A DNA stretch of 64,000 nt, from positions 19,588-83,587 of the forward strand of contig CALKXV010000021.1 in NCBI GenBank assembly GCA_938005545.1, read 5' to 3'. This document shows positions 53,862 to 62,881 of this stretch, piece after piece; position 1 is the first letter of the stretch, and each line of letters begins with the position of its first letter. The translations under genes were made by a program, and so were the position numbers. Under the pieces are notes generated by a model. It made no database searches. It worked only from the letters and a program-made list of their open reading frames with translations, and was not told the origin of the DNA. The DNA is from an uncultured Paracoccaceae bacterium (GTDB lineage Bacteria > Pseudomonadota > Alphaproteobacteria > Rhodobacterales > Rhodobacteraceae).

Positions 53862-55028
53862 ATGACACCTTCAGCCCGGATCGCAGCGGCGATATCCATT
53901 CTTGATGACGTGCAAGGCGGCGCACCTGCGGAAAAAACGCTAACCACCTGGGCGCGTCAAAACCGCTATGCGGGCTCTGGTGATCGGGCCGCAATCCGCG
54001 ATCTGGTGTTTGATGTCGTGCGACGGAAAGCGTCGCTCGCGTGGCTGGGTCATGGTGAAAGCGGGCGCGCATTGATGATCGGTTATCTGCGCGCCAAAGG
54101 GCAGGACCCGCGCGAGGTGTTCACCGCCAAAGGCTATGCACCACCGGTGTTGACCCCAAGCGAATTGAACGTCCACACCACGCTGGAAGACGCGCCACCA
54201 TCAGTGCGGTTGGATTGCCCGGACTGGCTGTGGATGGATATGAATTTGTCGCTTTCGGACAAGGTTGAACCGATACTGACAACCTTGCAATCACGAGCTG
54301 AGGTGTTTTTGCGGGTCAACACCCAAAAGACGGATCTTGCATCAGCAATCCAAGCCCTGGCGGATGACGGCATCGACGCCGAAGCTCACCCGCTTTCGCC
54401 GACAGCTTTGCGCGTCACACGCAATCCGCGCCGGTTGAAGGCCGCACGCGGCTATCTGGACGGTATGGTGGAATTGCAGGATGCCGCATCTCAGGCCGTG
54501 GTAGATCATGTTGCCTCTTTTGCCGTTGGTAAATCCGTTCTCGATTACTGCGCCGGTGGTGGTGGCAAGGCTTTGGCGCTTGCTGCGGTTGGAGCCGGGC
54601 AGATCACGGCGCACGATGCAAACCCAAGCCGGATGAAAGACATTCCAAACCGCGCAGCGCGCGCGGGTGTTGACATTACGGTCGATCCTGATCCGACCCG
54701 GGCGTTCGATTTTGTGCTTTGCGATGTGCCTTGTTCCGGAACCGGCGCTTGGCGTCGTCAACCTGACGCGAAATGGCGGCTGACACGCGAAAAACTAAAC
54801 GAATTGAACGAAGCACAGGACGAAATTCTACGAAAAACCACCGATTTCGTCGGCGAAAATGGCGTGTTGGCCTATGTCACCTGTTCACTTTTGCGGTCCG
54901 AAAACGAGGATCGCGTTGCAAGGTTTTTGAATACAAGTCCAGGTTGGCGCGGTGTAAACCATCGTCGCATTTCTCCGCTTGAGGGCGGGGATGGGTTCTT
55001 TGTCGCGGTTTTTCAGCGCGACACCTAA
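53862..55028 (+). CDS. rsmB: RsmB/NOL1/Sun family RNA cytosine methyltransferase
   Basis: This enzyme transfers a methyl group from SAM to cytosine in rRNA (C967 of 16S rRNA for RsmB). An N-terminal NusB-like helical region is followed by the methyltransferase. SAM motif I is VLDYCAGGGGKALALAAVG, motif IV CDVPCSGTGAWRRQPDAKWR with the first active cysteine, and motif VI YVTCSLLRSENE with the second. Length is 388, shorter than E. coli RsmB (429), as often in alphaproteobacteria. The exact target base is not certain. Confidence 0.86.
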   Translation: MTPSARIAAAISILDDVQGGAPAEKTLTTWARQNRYAGSGDRAAIRDLVFDVVRRKASLAWLGHGESGRALMIGYLRAKGQDPREVFTAKGYAPPVLTPSELNVHTTLEDAPPSVRLDCPDWLWMDMNLSLSDKVEPILTTLQSRAEVFLRVNTQKTDLASAIQALADDGIDAEAHPLSPTALRVTRNPRRLKAARGYLDGMVELQDAASQAVVDHVASFAVGKSVLDYCAGGGGKALALAAVGAGQITAHDANPSRMKDIPNRAARAGVDITVDPDPTRAFDFVLCDVPCSGTGAWRRQPDAKWRLTREKLNELNEAQDEILRKTTDFVGENGVLAYVTCSLLRSENEDRVARFLNTSPGWRGVNHRRISPLEGGDGFFVAVFQRDT

Positions 55029-55090
55029 ATTTAGGTTTTGTTAACCTTTTTCACGGCACCCTGATTTTGGACAAACGGGGAGAGTGACGC

Positions 55091-57376
55091 TTGAGCCGTC
55101 GTCTTTCAATTGCAGTTGCTGACGAAACAGGGTTCGAGATTGGAAATCGGGCGCTGGCTTTCTTGGTGCTTTCCGGCCTTGCTTATTTAACCACGCTTTT
55201 AATGCCGAACTATTTGCGCCCGATGGTCCTTGGATTGGCAGCCGGGCTTTTTGTTCTGGCGACTGTGATTGCGGGATTGTCGATCTACAAGACGCTCAAC
55301 CTCAGACGGGACACGCGCCGTGGCGGGCGTTTGGTGGCGAACATGGCCGAACCTGCCTTTGCCACCGATCTTAAAGCCCGCGTGCTTGGTCGCAATGATC
55401 TGACCGATGACTTCCCCGAAACGACGTCCTATGCCATGCTGTCCAAAGTGTTTCAAAACGAACTGGCCGACCCCGAAACAGCGTTGCATCAGATGATGCG
55501 ATTGGCGCGTCATTCAGGGGGCGCCCGACAAGAGCTGGCTTCCGGACGTGTGCTTCATGTGATGGCGAACCCGAATGACATATTGGTATGGACGATTTCG
55601 GACGCGCAATCCGACAGCGACGAAACCGCGCTTCCGGTTTTCAAACTTTCGGAAAATGGGAAAATCATCTGGCTGAACGCCGCAGCAAAGCGTGTTTTTG
55701 GGCCCGTCACAGACGAACTGACGGAACAGTTTCAATCCAGCAAAATCCGCAATGGCGCGTCTTTGCCGTTAAAGACGCTTGAGGGTGAATGCCGGATGAC
55801 CTTTGTCTGCGCTGACGAAGAAAGTGGCGGTCGAAACATTACTGTCGTTCCGCAGATCAACACCGAAACCGTCCCAACCGGCGAAGCGGTTTTGGCACAT
55901 CCCGGTCTTTTGGATGCTTTGCCGGTGCCGATGCTGAAAATCGCATCTGACGGCACGCTGATCGAAGCAAACACCGAAGCACGTGCAATTTTCGGGCTTC
56001 AAGGCGGGGCTTTGCCGCCATTGTTCGAATTGGTCGAAGGCATGGGGCGCCCGATTTCGGATTGGTTGACTGACGCCGCAGAAGGGCGGGGGTTGTTACA
56101 GCCCGAAATCGTCCGCGCTGTCGTGCCCGGTCAGGAATTGTTCTTGCAGATCGCTTTGGGGCGGATGCTGGAAAACAACGAAGTCGTTCTGGTCGGCATC
56201 CTGAATGACGCCACCGAACTGAAGACCCTGGAAGCGCAATTTGTGCAAAGCCAGAAGATGCAGGCCATTGGCCAATTGGCGGGCGGTGTTGCGCATGATT
56301 TCAACAACTTGCTGACGGCGATCAGCGGGCACTGCGATCTTTTGCTTTTGCGCCACGACGCGGGTGATCCCGAATATTCCGACCTGATCCAAATCTCGCA
56401 GAATTCCAACCGCGCTGCATCTCTGGTCGGCCAATTGCTGGCGTTTTCAAGGAAACAGAATCTCAAACCCCAGTCCCTTGATATCCGCGATACCATGTCG
56501 GATCTTGCGCATCTTTTGAACCGGTTGATTGGCGAGCGAATTCAATTGGATGTGACCCATGACCTTGGGCCGCAAACGATCCGTGCAGACCGTCGGCAGT
56601 TGGAACAGGTTATTGTCAATCTGGTGGTGAACGCCCGCGACGCCATGCCCGACGGCGGCACGATCCGTGTGCGCACGCGACCAGAGTATCTGGAAAGCGA
56701 AGCCACCCGTGACCGCGCCCGTCTGACGCCCGGTGCTTATGTTGTCATTGAAGTCGAAGACACCGGCGTGGGCATCGGTTCTGAAGGGCTTACCAAAATC
56801 TTCGAACCTTTTTACACAACCAAGAAAACCGGCGAAGGCACGGGGCTTGGGCTTTCGACGGCTTATGGCATCGTGAAACAAACCGGTGGGTACATCTTTG
56901 TTGAAAGCGACGTCGGCAAGGGAACGAAATTCACTCTCTATTTCAGGGCGACGCAAAAGAAAGAACCGGAAGCGGTCGAAAAGGCCCCGGTTGCTGATCG
57001 CAGCGAACCCGGCGATGGCGTTGTGTTGTTGGTGGAAGACGAGGCACCGGTGCGTGCTTTTGCGGCCCGCGCGTTGCGCTTGCGTGGCTATACCGTGGTC
57101 GAAGCCGAATGTGCCGAAGACGCGCTGGAAATACTGGAAGACGACGCATTGGTCTTCGATATTTTCGTCACAGATGTGATTATGCCCGGCCTTGATGGCC
57201 CCACATGGGTGCGTCAGGCGTTGAAAAAACGCCCCGACACACGTGTGGTCTTTATGTCGGGTTATGCCGAAGAGGGGCGCGCCGAAAAACAAGCACGCAT
57301 TCCAAACTCGGTTTTCTTGCCAAAACCCTTCTCATTGCAAAAATTGACCAGCCTTGTGCAGGAACAATTGCGCTAA
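55091..57376 (+). CDS. cckA: hybrid histidine kinase CckA
   Basis: CckA starts the CckA-ChpT-CtrA phosphorelay of alphaproteobacteria. Two N-terminal membrane helices (about 22-66) are followed by PAS-type domains (about 180-380). The HisKA domain has H402 in GGVAHDFNNLLTAI, the ATP domain has VNARDAMPDGG and DTGVGIG / GLGLSTAYGIV, and the C-terminal receiver has D695 in FVTDVIMPGLDG. The start is TTG 55091 with GGGGAGAG upstream; no closer ATG exists. Length 761 is typical for Rhodobacterales. recA follows. Confidence 0.92.
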   Translation: MSRRLSIAVADETGFEIGNRALAFLVLSGLAYLTTLLMPNYLRPMVLGLAAGLFVLATVIAGLSIYKTLNLRRDTRRGGRLVANMAEPAFATDLKARVLGRNDLTDDFPETTSYAMLSKVFQNELADPETALHQMMRLARHSGGARQELASGRVLHVMANPNDILVWTISDAQSDSDETALPVFKLSENGKIIWLNAAAKRVFGPVTDELTEQFQSSKIRNGASLPLKTLEGECRMTFVCADEESGGRNITVVPQINTETVPTGEAVLAHPGLLDALPVPMLKIASDGTLIEANTEARAIFGLQGGALPPLFELVEGMGRPISDWLTDAAEGRGLLQPEIVRAVVPGQELFLQIALGRMLENNEVVLVGILNDATELKTLEAQFVQSQKMQAIGQLAGGVAHDFNNLLTAISGHCDLLLLRHDAGDPEYSDLIQISQNSNRAASLVGQLLAFSRKQNLKPQSLDIRDTMSDLAHLLNRLIGERIQLDVTHDLGPQTIRADRRQLEQVIVNLVVNARDAMPDGGTIRVRTRPEYLESEATRDRARLTPGAYVVIEVEDTGVGIGSEGLTKIFEPFYTTKKTGEGTGLGLSTAYGIVKQTGGYIFVESDVGKGTKFTLYFRATQKKEPEAVEKAPVADRSEPGDGVVLLVEDEAPVRAFAARALRLRGYTVVEAECAEDALEILEDDALVFDIFVTDVIMPGLDGPTWVRQALKKRPDTRVVFMSGYAEEGRAEKQARIPNSVFLPKPFSLQKLTSLVQEQLR

Positions 57377-57378
57377 AA

Positions 57379-57405
57379 GAGGTTATCTCCGTCTTTGGTA
57401 ACCTC
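57379..57405 (+). terminator. weak hairpin after cckA
   Basis: A 7-bp inverted repeat GAGGTTA / TAACCTC with a 13-base loop lies 3 nt after the cckA stop. A T-run is missing. It may be the end of the cckA message. Confidence 0.4.
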
Positions 57406-57482
57406 CCATTAACGCGTTGCTTTCATACAATTCGATACAATTTGGTTGCAATGTTCTCTTTTTGGTCCCATAAGGCGGGCAA

Positions 57483-57497
57483 GAACAAGACAAGAAC
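57483..57497. promoter_or_regulatory. SOS box of recA (GAAC-N7-GAAC)
   Basis: GAAC-AAGACAA-GAAC on the plus strand is GTTC-N7-GTTC on the other. This direct repeat is the known LexA operator of alphaproteobacteria. It lies 54 bp before the recA ATG. Confidence 0.85.
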
Positions 57498-57550
57498 ACG
57501 GGCAACATTGCCGCGGACAAGCGGACGTGGAATAAGAAGGAACATAACAA

Positions 57551-58645
57551 ATGGCAGCAGCAGAACTTCTTGAGATGACCAGCAAAAAAGACGGTGAAAA
57601 ACAAAAGGCGCTTGATTCGGCGCTGGCTCAGATCGAACGGCAGTTCGGCAAGGGTTCGATCATGAAATTGGGCGGCGAATACGAGATGCCCGAGATCGAA
57701 GCGACCTCAACCGGATCACTTGGTCTGGACATTGCGCTTGGGATTGGCGGCCTGCCGAAAGGGCGCGTGATTGAAATTTATGGCCCCGAAAGTTCAGGTA
57801 AAACAACATTGACCCTGCATTCGGTTGCCGAAGAACAGAAAAAGGGCGGCGTTTGTGCTTTTGTCGACGCCGAACATGCGCTTGATCCACAATACGCCAA
57901 AAAGCTTGGCGTGAATCTGGATGAGCTTCTGATTTCACAGCCCGACACTGGCGAACAGGCGCTGGAAATCGTCGATACGCTTGTGCGGTCCGGTGCCGTT
58001 AGCCTTGTCGTTGTAGACTCGGTTGCAGCCCTGACACCAAAATCCGAACTTGAAGGCGATATGGGCGACCATTCGGTTGGCGTTCATGCCCGTCTGATGA
58101 GCCAGGCCATGCGTAAATTGACCTCGTCGATTTCGCGATCGAAGTGCATGGTGATTTTCATCAACCAGATCCGCATGAAAATCGGCGTTATGTTTGGTAG
58201 CCCTGAAACAACAACAGGCGGTAACGCCTTGAAATTCTATAGTTCTGTTCGTTTGGATATCCGCCGGATTGGTGCGATCAAAGACCGGGACGAAGTGGTC
58301 GGCAACACAACCCGCGTTAAGGTCGTGAAGAACAAGGTCGCCCCACCGTTCAAGCAGGTTGAATTCGACATTATGTACGGCGAAGGCATTTCCAAGATGG
58401 GCGAATTGATTGATCTTGGTGTCAAGGCAGGTGTGGTTGAAAAGTCCGGCGCGTGGTTCAGCTATGGCGATGAGCGGATCGGGCAGGGGCGTGAGAACGC
58501 CAAAACCTTTATGCGCGAGAACCCTGACATGGCTTGGGAGATCGAAGATAAAATCCGCGCCGCGCACGGCTTGGATTTCGACGGCGACACGCCAGCTAAG
58601 CCCACCAAGGATAGCAGCAAAAAAGACGACGTTCTGGAAGGATAA
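57551..58645 (+). CDS. recA: recombinase RecA
   Basis: RecA forms filaments on single-stranded DNA for recombination and SOS induction. The Walker A motif is GPESSGKTT near 75-83, Walker [11 protein letters not shown], loop L1 [16 protein letters not shown] and loop L2 [27 protein letters not shown]. The length of 364 is normal, with the usual acidic, variable C-terminus. ATG 57551 follows a purine run (AAGAAGGAA). Confidence 0.97.
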   Translation: MAAAELLEMTSKKDGEKQKALDSALAQIERQFGKGSIMKLGGEYEMPEIEATSTGSLGLDIALGIGGLPKGRVIEIYGPESSGKTTLTLHSVAEEQKKGGVCAFVDAEHALDPQYAKKLGVNLDELLISQPDTGEQALEIVDTLVRSGAVSLVVVDSVAALTPKSELEGDMGDHSVGVHARLMSQAMRKLTSSISRSKCMVIFINQIRMKIGVMFGSPETTTGGNALKFYSSVRLDIRRIGAIKDRDEVVGNTTRVKVVKNKVAPPFKQVEFDIMYGEGISKMGELIDLGVKAGVVEKSGAWFSYGDERIGQGRENAKTFMRENPDMAWEIEDKIRAAHGLDFDGDTPAKPTKDSSKKDDVLEG

Positions 58646-58684
58646 CCGACCAGAGACAGCCAAGATCGAAGAACACTTTGAAAG

Positions 58685-58710
58685 GACCGTCCCGATGGGG
58701 CGGTCTTTTT
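58685..58710 (+). terminator. rho-independent terminator of recA
   Basis: A 9-bp stem with one G-T pair (58685-58693 with 58697-58705) and a 3-base loop is followed by TTTTT, 39 nt after the recA stop. Confidence 0.85.
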
Positions 58711-59029
58711 CCGATTTTAGGTGCCTGAGAATGCGCCCTTGGTCCCAAATCGGATCGCATCATCGCCTGTCTTGCGCGCGAAACACGACTTCAAACGACA
58801 AATGGGCAACGGGCCGTCGTGGCACTATACGTGATTGAGTATTTCCACTGTTTGCCCGCCACGAAGTCGTCTTTGCCGAAGGCGCGCCGGACGGCTGATT
58901 ATGCGTCCTCAAAAGAACGCCAAATCGCGGTTGGTAATGACGCCACTAGCCGGAAATGGCTGACCCAAATGTGATGTTCTGTTGATGCGGCTTTGCGATA
59001 TAATCGCTGGATTATATTAGGGGATATCC
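58711..59029. other. intergenic region recA / DUF3179
   Basis: I see no convincing gene here. A small inverted repeat pairs CCGATTT (58711-58717) with AAATCGG (58748-58754), just behind the terminator. A TATAAT at 58999-59004 lies 26 bp before the next gene and could be its -10 element, but a matching -35 is not evident. Confidence 0.4.
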
Positions 59030-60394
59030 ATGTCGTTGAACCGTCGCCGTTTTTTAACTGGAACGACCGCTTTGGGCGTCATTGGGGCAGGGGGGCTGCC
59101 GTTGCATGCTCAGACCTTGGCCGATGTCCCCGTGGAATCCCTGATTTACAGTCTGATCAGCGATCAACCGCAGGTTGTCTTCGGTACGTTGGGGCTTATC
59201 CGCGAACGTGGTGGTACGGATTTGGTGTCGTCCTTGATTTTCGCCTCTCGGTTTGGCGCGCGTGGCGCCGGGTTTGATGAAACGCTTGAGGCTCTGACCG
59301 GCGAAAAGCGGACAGGTTGGTTTGAGTGGATGCTCTGGCAGGAAGAAAACCCCGAGGTGGACTCCCATCCGGCTTACTATCTGTTCAAAACCAACATCCT
59401 TTTACAGATTGACCAGAACTTCGATTTATTTTTCAGCAAAAAGTATATCCTTCCCGACAGTATGAAAATCCGGTTCGAGGAAGTGACTTGGGGCGGGGTG
59501 CGCAAAGACGGAATTCCGTCGCTCGACATGCCGCCGATGGTCGAAGCGGGGGCTGCGGATTATCTGGCCGACGATGATCTGATCTTTGGCGTGTCGATCA
59601 ACGGCGATACACGCGCCTATCCGCTTCGGATCATGGGGTGGCACGAGATGTTCAACGAGGTTATCGGCGGTGTGCCGGTGGCCTTGGCCTATTGCACATT
59701 GTGCGGTGCGGGCATTTTGTTCGAAACCAAGTTGGGTGAGGACGAACCCCTGATTTTCGGATCATCGGGACTTCTTTATCGATCCAACAAATTGATGTTT
59801 GATCGCAAGACCCATTCCTTGTGGAACCAGTTCACCGGCAAGCCTGTGTCGGGTCAATTGGTCGACAGCGGGATCGAGCTGAAACAGCGCCCCGTTGTGA
59901 TCACCGAATGGAAAGCGTGGAAAGCGAACAACCCTGAAACCAAAGTTTTGTCGATGAACACTGGCTTTTTGCGGGATTACGGATCGGGCGTTGTTTACAA
60001 CGATTACTTCAACTCGGACGATCTGATGTTTCCGGCGCTTTTGAAGGGCAAAGAACTGACCCAGAAGGATTTTGTGTTCGGGGTTCGGCTCGCGGGTGGT
60101 GCCAAGGCTTGGCCGCTGGCGGCATTTTCCGACAAAAAAGTCATCAACGACAGCGCCGGTTTTCAGAACCTTGTGTTGATCGGTGACGCCAAGACGCGCA
60201 CAGTACGGGCCTATGATCGCGGAGAGTTGGAGTTCGCGCAGGATTTGAGGGCCGATGGCGTTGACTGGATCATGACCGAAGATGCATTAGTGGCATCGGA
60301 CGGTCGCAAAGCCGCGCGTGTAGCAGGGCACGTGGCCTATTGGTTCGCCTGGGCCGGTTACCTTGGTGATGACGCCGAATATTACGACGGCTAG
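59030..60394 (+). CDS. DUF3179 domain protein with a Tat signal
   Basis: This 454-residue protein has a twin-arginine signal (NRRRFLTGTTALG) and a cleavage site near LHA. The DUF3179 domain includes DTRAYPLRIMGWHEMFNEVIGGVPVALAYCTLCGAG (with a CxxC pair, about 223-226) and the GSSGLLYRSNKLMFDRKTHSLWNQFTG stretch. The HxxH/CxxC residues suggest metal or redox binding in the periplasm. The enzymatic role is not known to me. It is monocistronic between recA and rpsB. Confidence 0.88.
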   Translation: MSLNRRRFLTGTTALGVIGAGGLPLHAQTLADVPVESLIYSLISDQPQVVFGTLGLIRERGGTDLVSSLIFASRFGARGAGFDETLEALTGEKRTGWFEWMLWQEENPEVDSHPAYYLFKTNILLQIDQNFDLFFSKKYILPDSMKIRFEEVTWGGVRKDGIPSLDMPPMVEAGAADYLADDDLIFGVSINGDTRAYPLRIMGWHEMFNEVIGGVPVALAYCTLCGAGILFETKLGEDEPLIFGSSGLLYRSNKLMFDRKTHSLWNQFTGKPVSGQLVDSGIELKQRPVVITEWKAWKANNPETKVLSMNTGFLRDYGSGVVYNDYFNSDDLMFPALLKGKELTQKDFVFGVRLAGGAKAWPLAAFSDKKVINDSAGFQNLVLIGDAKTRTVRAYDRGELEFAQDLRADGVDWIMTEDALVASDGRKAARVAGHVAYWFAWAGYLGDDAEYYDG

Positions 60395-60427
60395 GCCCAA
60401 ATTTGATGCCATCGACATGCAGAGCTG

Positions 60428-60453
60428 AAAAAGCACGCGGGCAGGGCGCTTTT
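60428..60453 (+). terminator. possible terminator after the DUF3179 gene
   Basis: AAAAGC (60429-60434) pairs with GCTTTT (60448-60453) around a 13-base GC-rich loop, 34 nt after the stop. The stem is short, so this is weak. Confidence 0.35.
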
Positions 60454-60519
60454 GTCTTGCAATCCCGCGGCCTTCGTCATACGCGATGCCCACTTCACAG
60501 GTAGAGCTTGGTCCGATCG

Positions 60520-60588
60520 AGGGAGAAATCCTTGAAAGGCCCGCCGGTTGGGAGAAATCCCTGATGGCTCTGCCGAGGCGCAAACCGG
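60520..60588 (+). promoter_or_regulatory. structured rpsB leader with two GAAA-capped hairpins
   Basis: The stretch GGGAGAAATCC occurs twice (60521-60531 and 60550-60560... inner part), and each folds into a hairpin with a GAAA tetraloop. The second one (GGGA/TCCC, 60550-60561) sits inside a larger stem CCGGTT (60544-60549) with AACCGG (60583-60588). The AAGGA ribosome site follows within 4 nt. S2 represses its own rpsB leader in E. coli, so an autoregulatory site is plausible. Confidence 0.5.
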
Positions 60589-60604
60589 AAAAAGGAACAT
60601 GGAC

Positions 60605-61486
60605 ATGGCGCTCCCTGAATTCACGATGCGTCAGCTTTTGGAAGCTGGCGTTCACTTTGGTCACCAGACCCAACGTTGGAACCCCCGGATGGGCGAGTAC
60701 ATCTATGGTGATCGCAACGGTATTCACATTCTTGATCTGACGCAGACCGTTCCCATGCTGGATGCGGCGCTGAACGTGATCCGCGAAACCGTCGCCAAAG
60801 GCGGTCGGGTTTTGTTCGTGGGCACCAAGCGTCAGGCGCAAAAGCCTGTGGCGGATGCGGCAGAACGCTGTGCTCAGTATTACATGAACCACCGGTGGTT
60901 GGGCGGTACGCTGACCAACTGGAAAACCGTGTCGCAGTCGATCAATCGTTTGAAGAAATTCGACGAACAAATGGCCGAGGGTGCTGAAGGTTTGACCAAG
61001 AAAGAACGTCTTGGTATCGAGCGCGAACAGTCTAAATTGCAGGCTTCCCTTGGTGGCATCCGTGAAATGGGCGGCGTCCCTGATCTGTTGTTCGTTATTG
61101 ACGTCAACAAGGAAGATCTCGCGATTGCCGAAGCCAAAAAGCTGGGCATTCCCGTTGTGGCTATCGTTGACACGAACTGCCCGCCGGATGGCATTGATTA
61201 CGTCATTCCTGGCAACGACGATGCGGCCCGTGCAATTGCACTTTACTGCGATCTGGCTAGCCGCGCCGCGCTGGACGGCATGTCTGCGCAAATGGGCGCT
61301 GCTGGTGTTGATCTGGGTGCAATGGAAGCAACGGTTGAAGAAACTGTAGCGGAAGAAGCGCCTGTAGAAGCACCCGCCGAAGAGGCCATTGCAGAAGCAC
61401 CCGCCGAAGAAGCTGTTGCCGAAGCTCCCGCCGAGGAAGCACCGGCAGAGGCAGCCCCAGCTGAAGAAACCGCTAAAACCGAGTAA
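60605..61486 (+). CDS. rpsB: 30S ribosomal protein S2
   Basis: The S2 family motifs are complete: [22 protein letters not shown] at the N-terminus, [13 protein letters not shown] and [24 protein letters not shown]. After about residue 245 an alphaproteobacterial tail rich in EAPAEEA repeats is added, giving 293 residues. I start at ATG 60605 (MALPEF), which has AAGGA 8 nt before it; ATG 60599 is too close. tsf follows 81 bp downstream, as in most bacteria. Confidence 0.96.
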   Translation: MALPEFTMRQLLEAGVHFGHQTQRWNPRMGEYIYGDRNGIHILDLTQTVPMLDAALNVIRETVAKGGRVLFVGTKRQAQKPVADAAERCAQYYMNHRWLGGTLTNWKTVSQSINRLKKFDEQMAEGAEGLTKKERLGIEREQSKLQASLGGIREMGGVPDLLFVIDVNKEDLAIAEAKKLGIPVVAIVDTNCPPDGIDYVIPGNDDAARAIALYCDLASRAALDGMSAQMGAAGVDLGAMEATVEETVAEEAPVEAPAEEAIAEAPAEEAVAEAPAEEAPAEAAPAEETAKTE

Positions 61487-61513
61487 TTCGGGCTTAGAGC
61501 ATCACCATTGAAA

Positions 61514-61539
61514 CCGGACGTAGGCACGCCTACGTCCGG
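61514..61539 (+). promoter_or_regulatory. stem-loop between rpsB and tsf
   Basis: A perfect inverted repeat (CCGGACGTAGG / CCTACGTCCGG, 11 bp, 4-base loop) lies 27 nt after rpsB and 28 nt before tsf. It has no T-run. It may lower tsf expression or mark RNA processing. Confidence 0.65.
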
Positions 61540-61567
61540 CAACCTATAGCGAATTAGGAGAGCCGAT

Positions 61568-62443
61568 ATGGCAATCACGGCAGCACTTGTGAAAGAGCTC
61601 CGCGACACAACGGGCGCGGGCATGATGGACGCCAAGAAGGCGTTGACCGAAACCGATGGCGATATGGAAGCCGCAATGGATTGGCTTCGCACCAAAGGTT
61701 TGGCCAAAGCGGATAAGAAAGCTGGTCGGACGGCCGCTGAAGGCCTTGTGGCGGTTAAATCCGACACTGGCGTTGGCGTTGCGGTCGAAGTGAACTCGGA
61801 AACTGATTTCGTCGGCAAGAACGAAGAATTTCAAGCTATGGTCGCCAGCTTTGCGGGCGCGGCCTTGCAGGTTGATGATATCGAGGCGTTGAAAAGCGCG
61901 GATGTTGGCGGCAAACCTGCGTCCGAAGTCCTGACCGATGCGATCGCCAAGATCGGTGAAAACATGACGCTCCGCCGGATGGTCAAGATCACGGGCGACA
62001 ACGTTGCAAAATATGTCCACAACGCCGTTGCTGACGATATGGGCAAAATCGGTGTGTTGGTTGCTTATTCCGGTGGGGATGACACGCTTGCGCGCCAGAT
62101 CGCCATGCACATCGCAGCCGTAAACCCGGCCGCTTTGGCCGAAGCGGACATGGATGCGGCTGTGGTCGAGAAAGAAAAGCAAATCCAGATGGATATTGCC
62201 CGCGAAAGCGGCAAGCCCGAAGCGGTGATCGAAAAGATGATCGTGGGCCGTATGAAGAAGTTCATCTCGGAATCCACGCTGCTGAACCAAGCTTTTGTGG
62301 TCAATCCCGACGTAACCGTTGGCCAGGCCGCGTCTGATGCCGGCATGACCGTAACCGGTTTTGTGCGCCTCGAAGTGGGCGAGGGGATCGAGAAAAAAGA
62401 AGAAGATTTTGCCGCCGAAGTCGCGAAAGCGGCCCAGGGCTAA
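61568..62443 (+). CDS. tsf: translation elongation factor Ts
   Basis: EF-Ts exchanges GDP for GTP on EF-Tu. The N-terminal UBA-like motif ([26 protein letters not shown]) and the TDFVG-type motif ([12 protein letters not shown]) are present, followed by the dimer domain with [20 protein letters not shown]. The length of 291 is standard. AGGAGAG precedes the ATG. A GC-rich hairpin closes the operon. Confidence 0.96.
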   Translation: MAITAALVKELRDTTGAGMMDAKKALTETDGDMEAAMDWLRTKGLAKADKKAGRTAAEGLVAVKSDTGVGVAVEVNSETDFVGKNEEFQAMVASFAGAALQVDDIEALKSADVGGKPASEVLTDAIAKIGENMTLRRMVKITGDNVAKYVHNAVADDMGKIGVLVAYSGGDDTLARQIAMHIAAVNPAALAEADMDAAVVEKEKQIQMDIARESGKPEAVIEKMIVGRMKKFISESTLLNQAFVVNPDVTVGQAASDAGMTVTGFVRLEVGEGIEKKEEDFAAEVAKAAQG

Positions 62444-62458
62444 ATATTCAATTGAAAG

Positions 62459-62488
62459 CGGCGGTGCCACCGGGACGTGGCACCGCCG
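62459..62488 (+). terminator. stem-loop after tsf
   Basis: A perfect 12-bp GC-rich stem (CGGCGGTGCCAC / GTGGCACCGCCG) with a 6-base loop starts 15 nt after the tsf stop. No T-run follows, so it may need Rho. Confidence 0.65.
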
Positions 62489-62881
62489 AACCGAACCCCC
62501 AGCATAGCACCAATGGGGATGAGGTTTTGGTGCTCGCTTCGTACTCGTTCGCCTGGCCAAGACAAATGTCGCAGAAAAATTGCAACCTGCCTTTGACATC
62601 AATTTTCCGCTGTACAAGCTCCAAGTGAGCACGAAAAACCGAATTGCACACACCGACATCGCTGCCAAATGTGCCGCGACGTCAATATGCGTGATTTTTT
62701 CACGTTAGGAAAGGTTTGGATTTCGAGGCCTGCACGAGCCATTCAGCACGGCCAGTTGCACCGGTGATTTTAGTTCACACGATGCAGCACTGGTTCTTAG
62801 TTTAGATATCCAGTCCGTGCATATTCACTATTTAACATAATCATGATTATGCGTCATATATGTGTAGCCGCAAAGCGATAA
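62489..62881. other. intergenic region between tsf and the insertion sequence
   Basis: No gene is recognisable. The stretch becomes A/T-rich toward the IS. It holds a perfect 16-bp palindrome CATAATCATGATTATG at 62836-62851, about 30 bp from the IS end. This may be an operator of a gene now separated by the insertion, or a preferred target. Confidence 0.4.

Noticed and set aside
58730..58837. 35-codon ORF downstream of the recA terminator
   Set aside because: No ribosome site, His/Arg/Thr-rich composition, and no sign of a signal or domain.
61320..61480. Repeat in the rpsB 3' end taken as a DNA repeat element
   Set aside because: It encodes the Ala/Glu/Pro-rich tail common in alphaproteobacterial S2; a coding low-complexity repeat.
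62448..62651. 67-codon leftward ORF behind tsf containing CDIC
   Set aside because: No good start signal and it overlaps the tsf stem-loop; a gene fragment is possible but not supported.
61544..62668. 374-codon open frame antisense to tsf
   Set aside because: EF-Ts motifs are on the plus strand; no support for the antisense frame.
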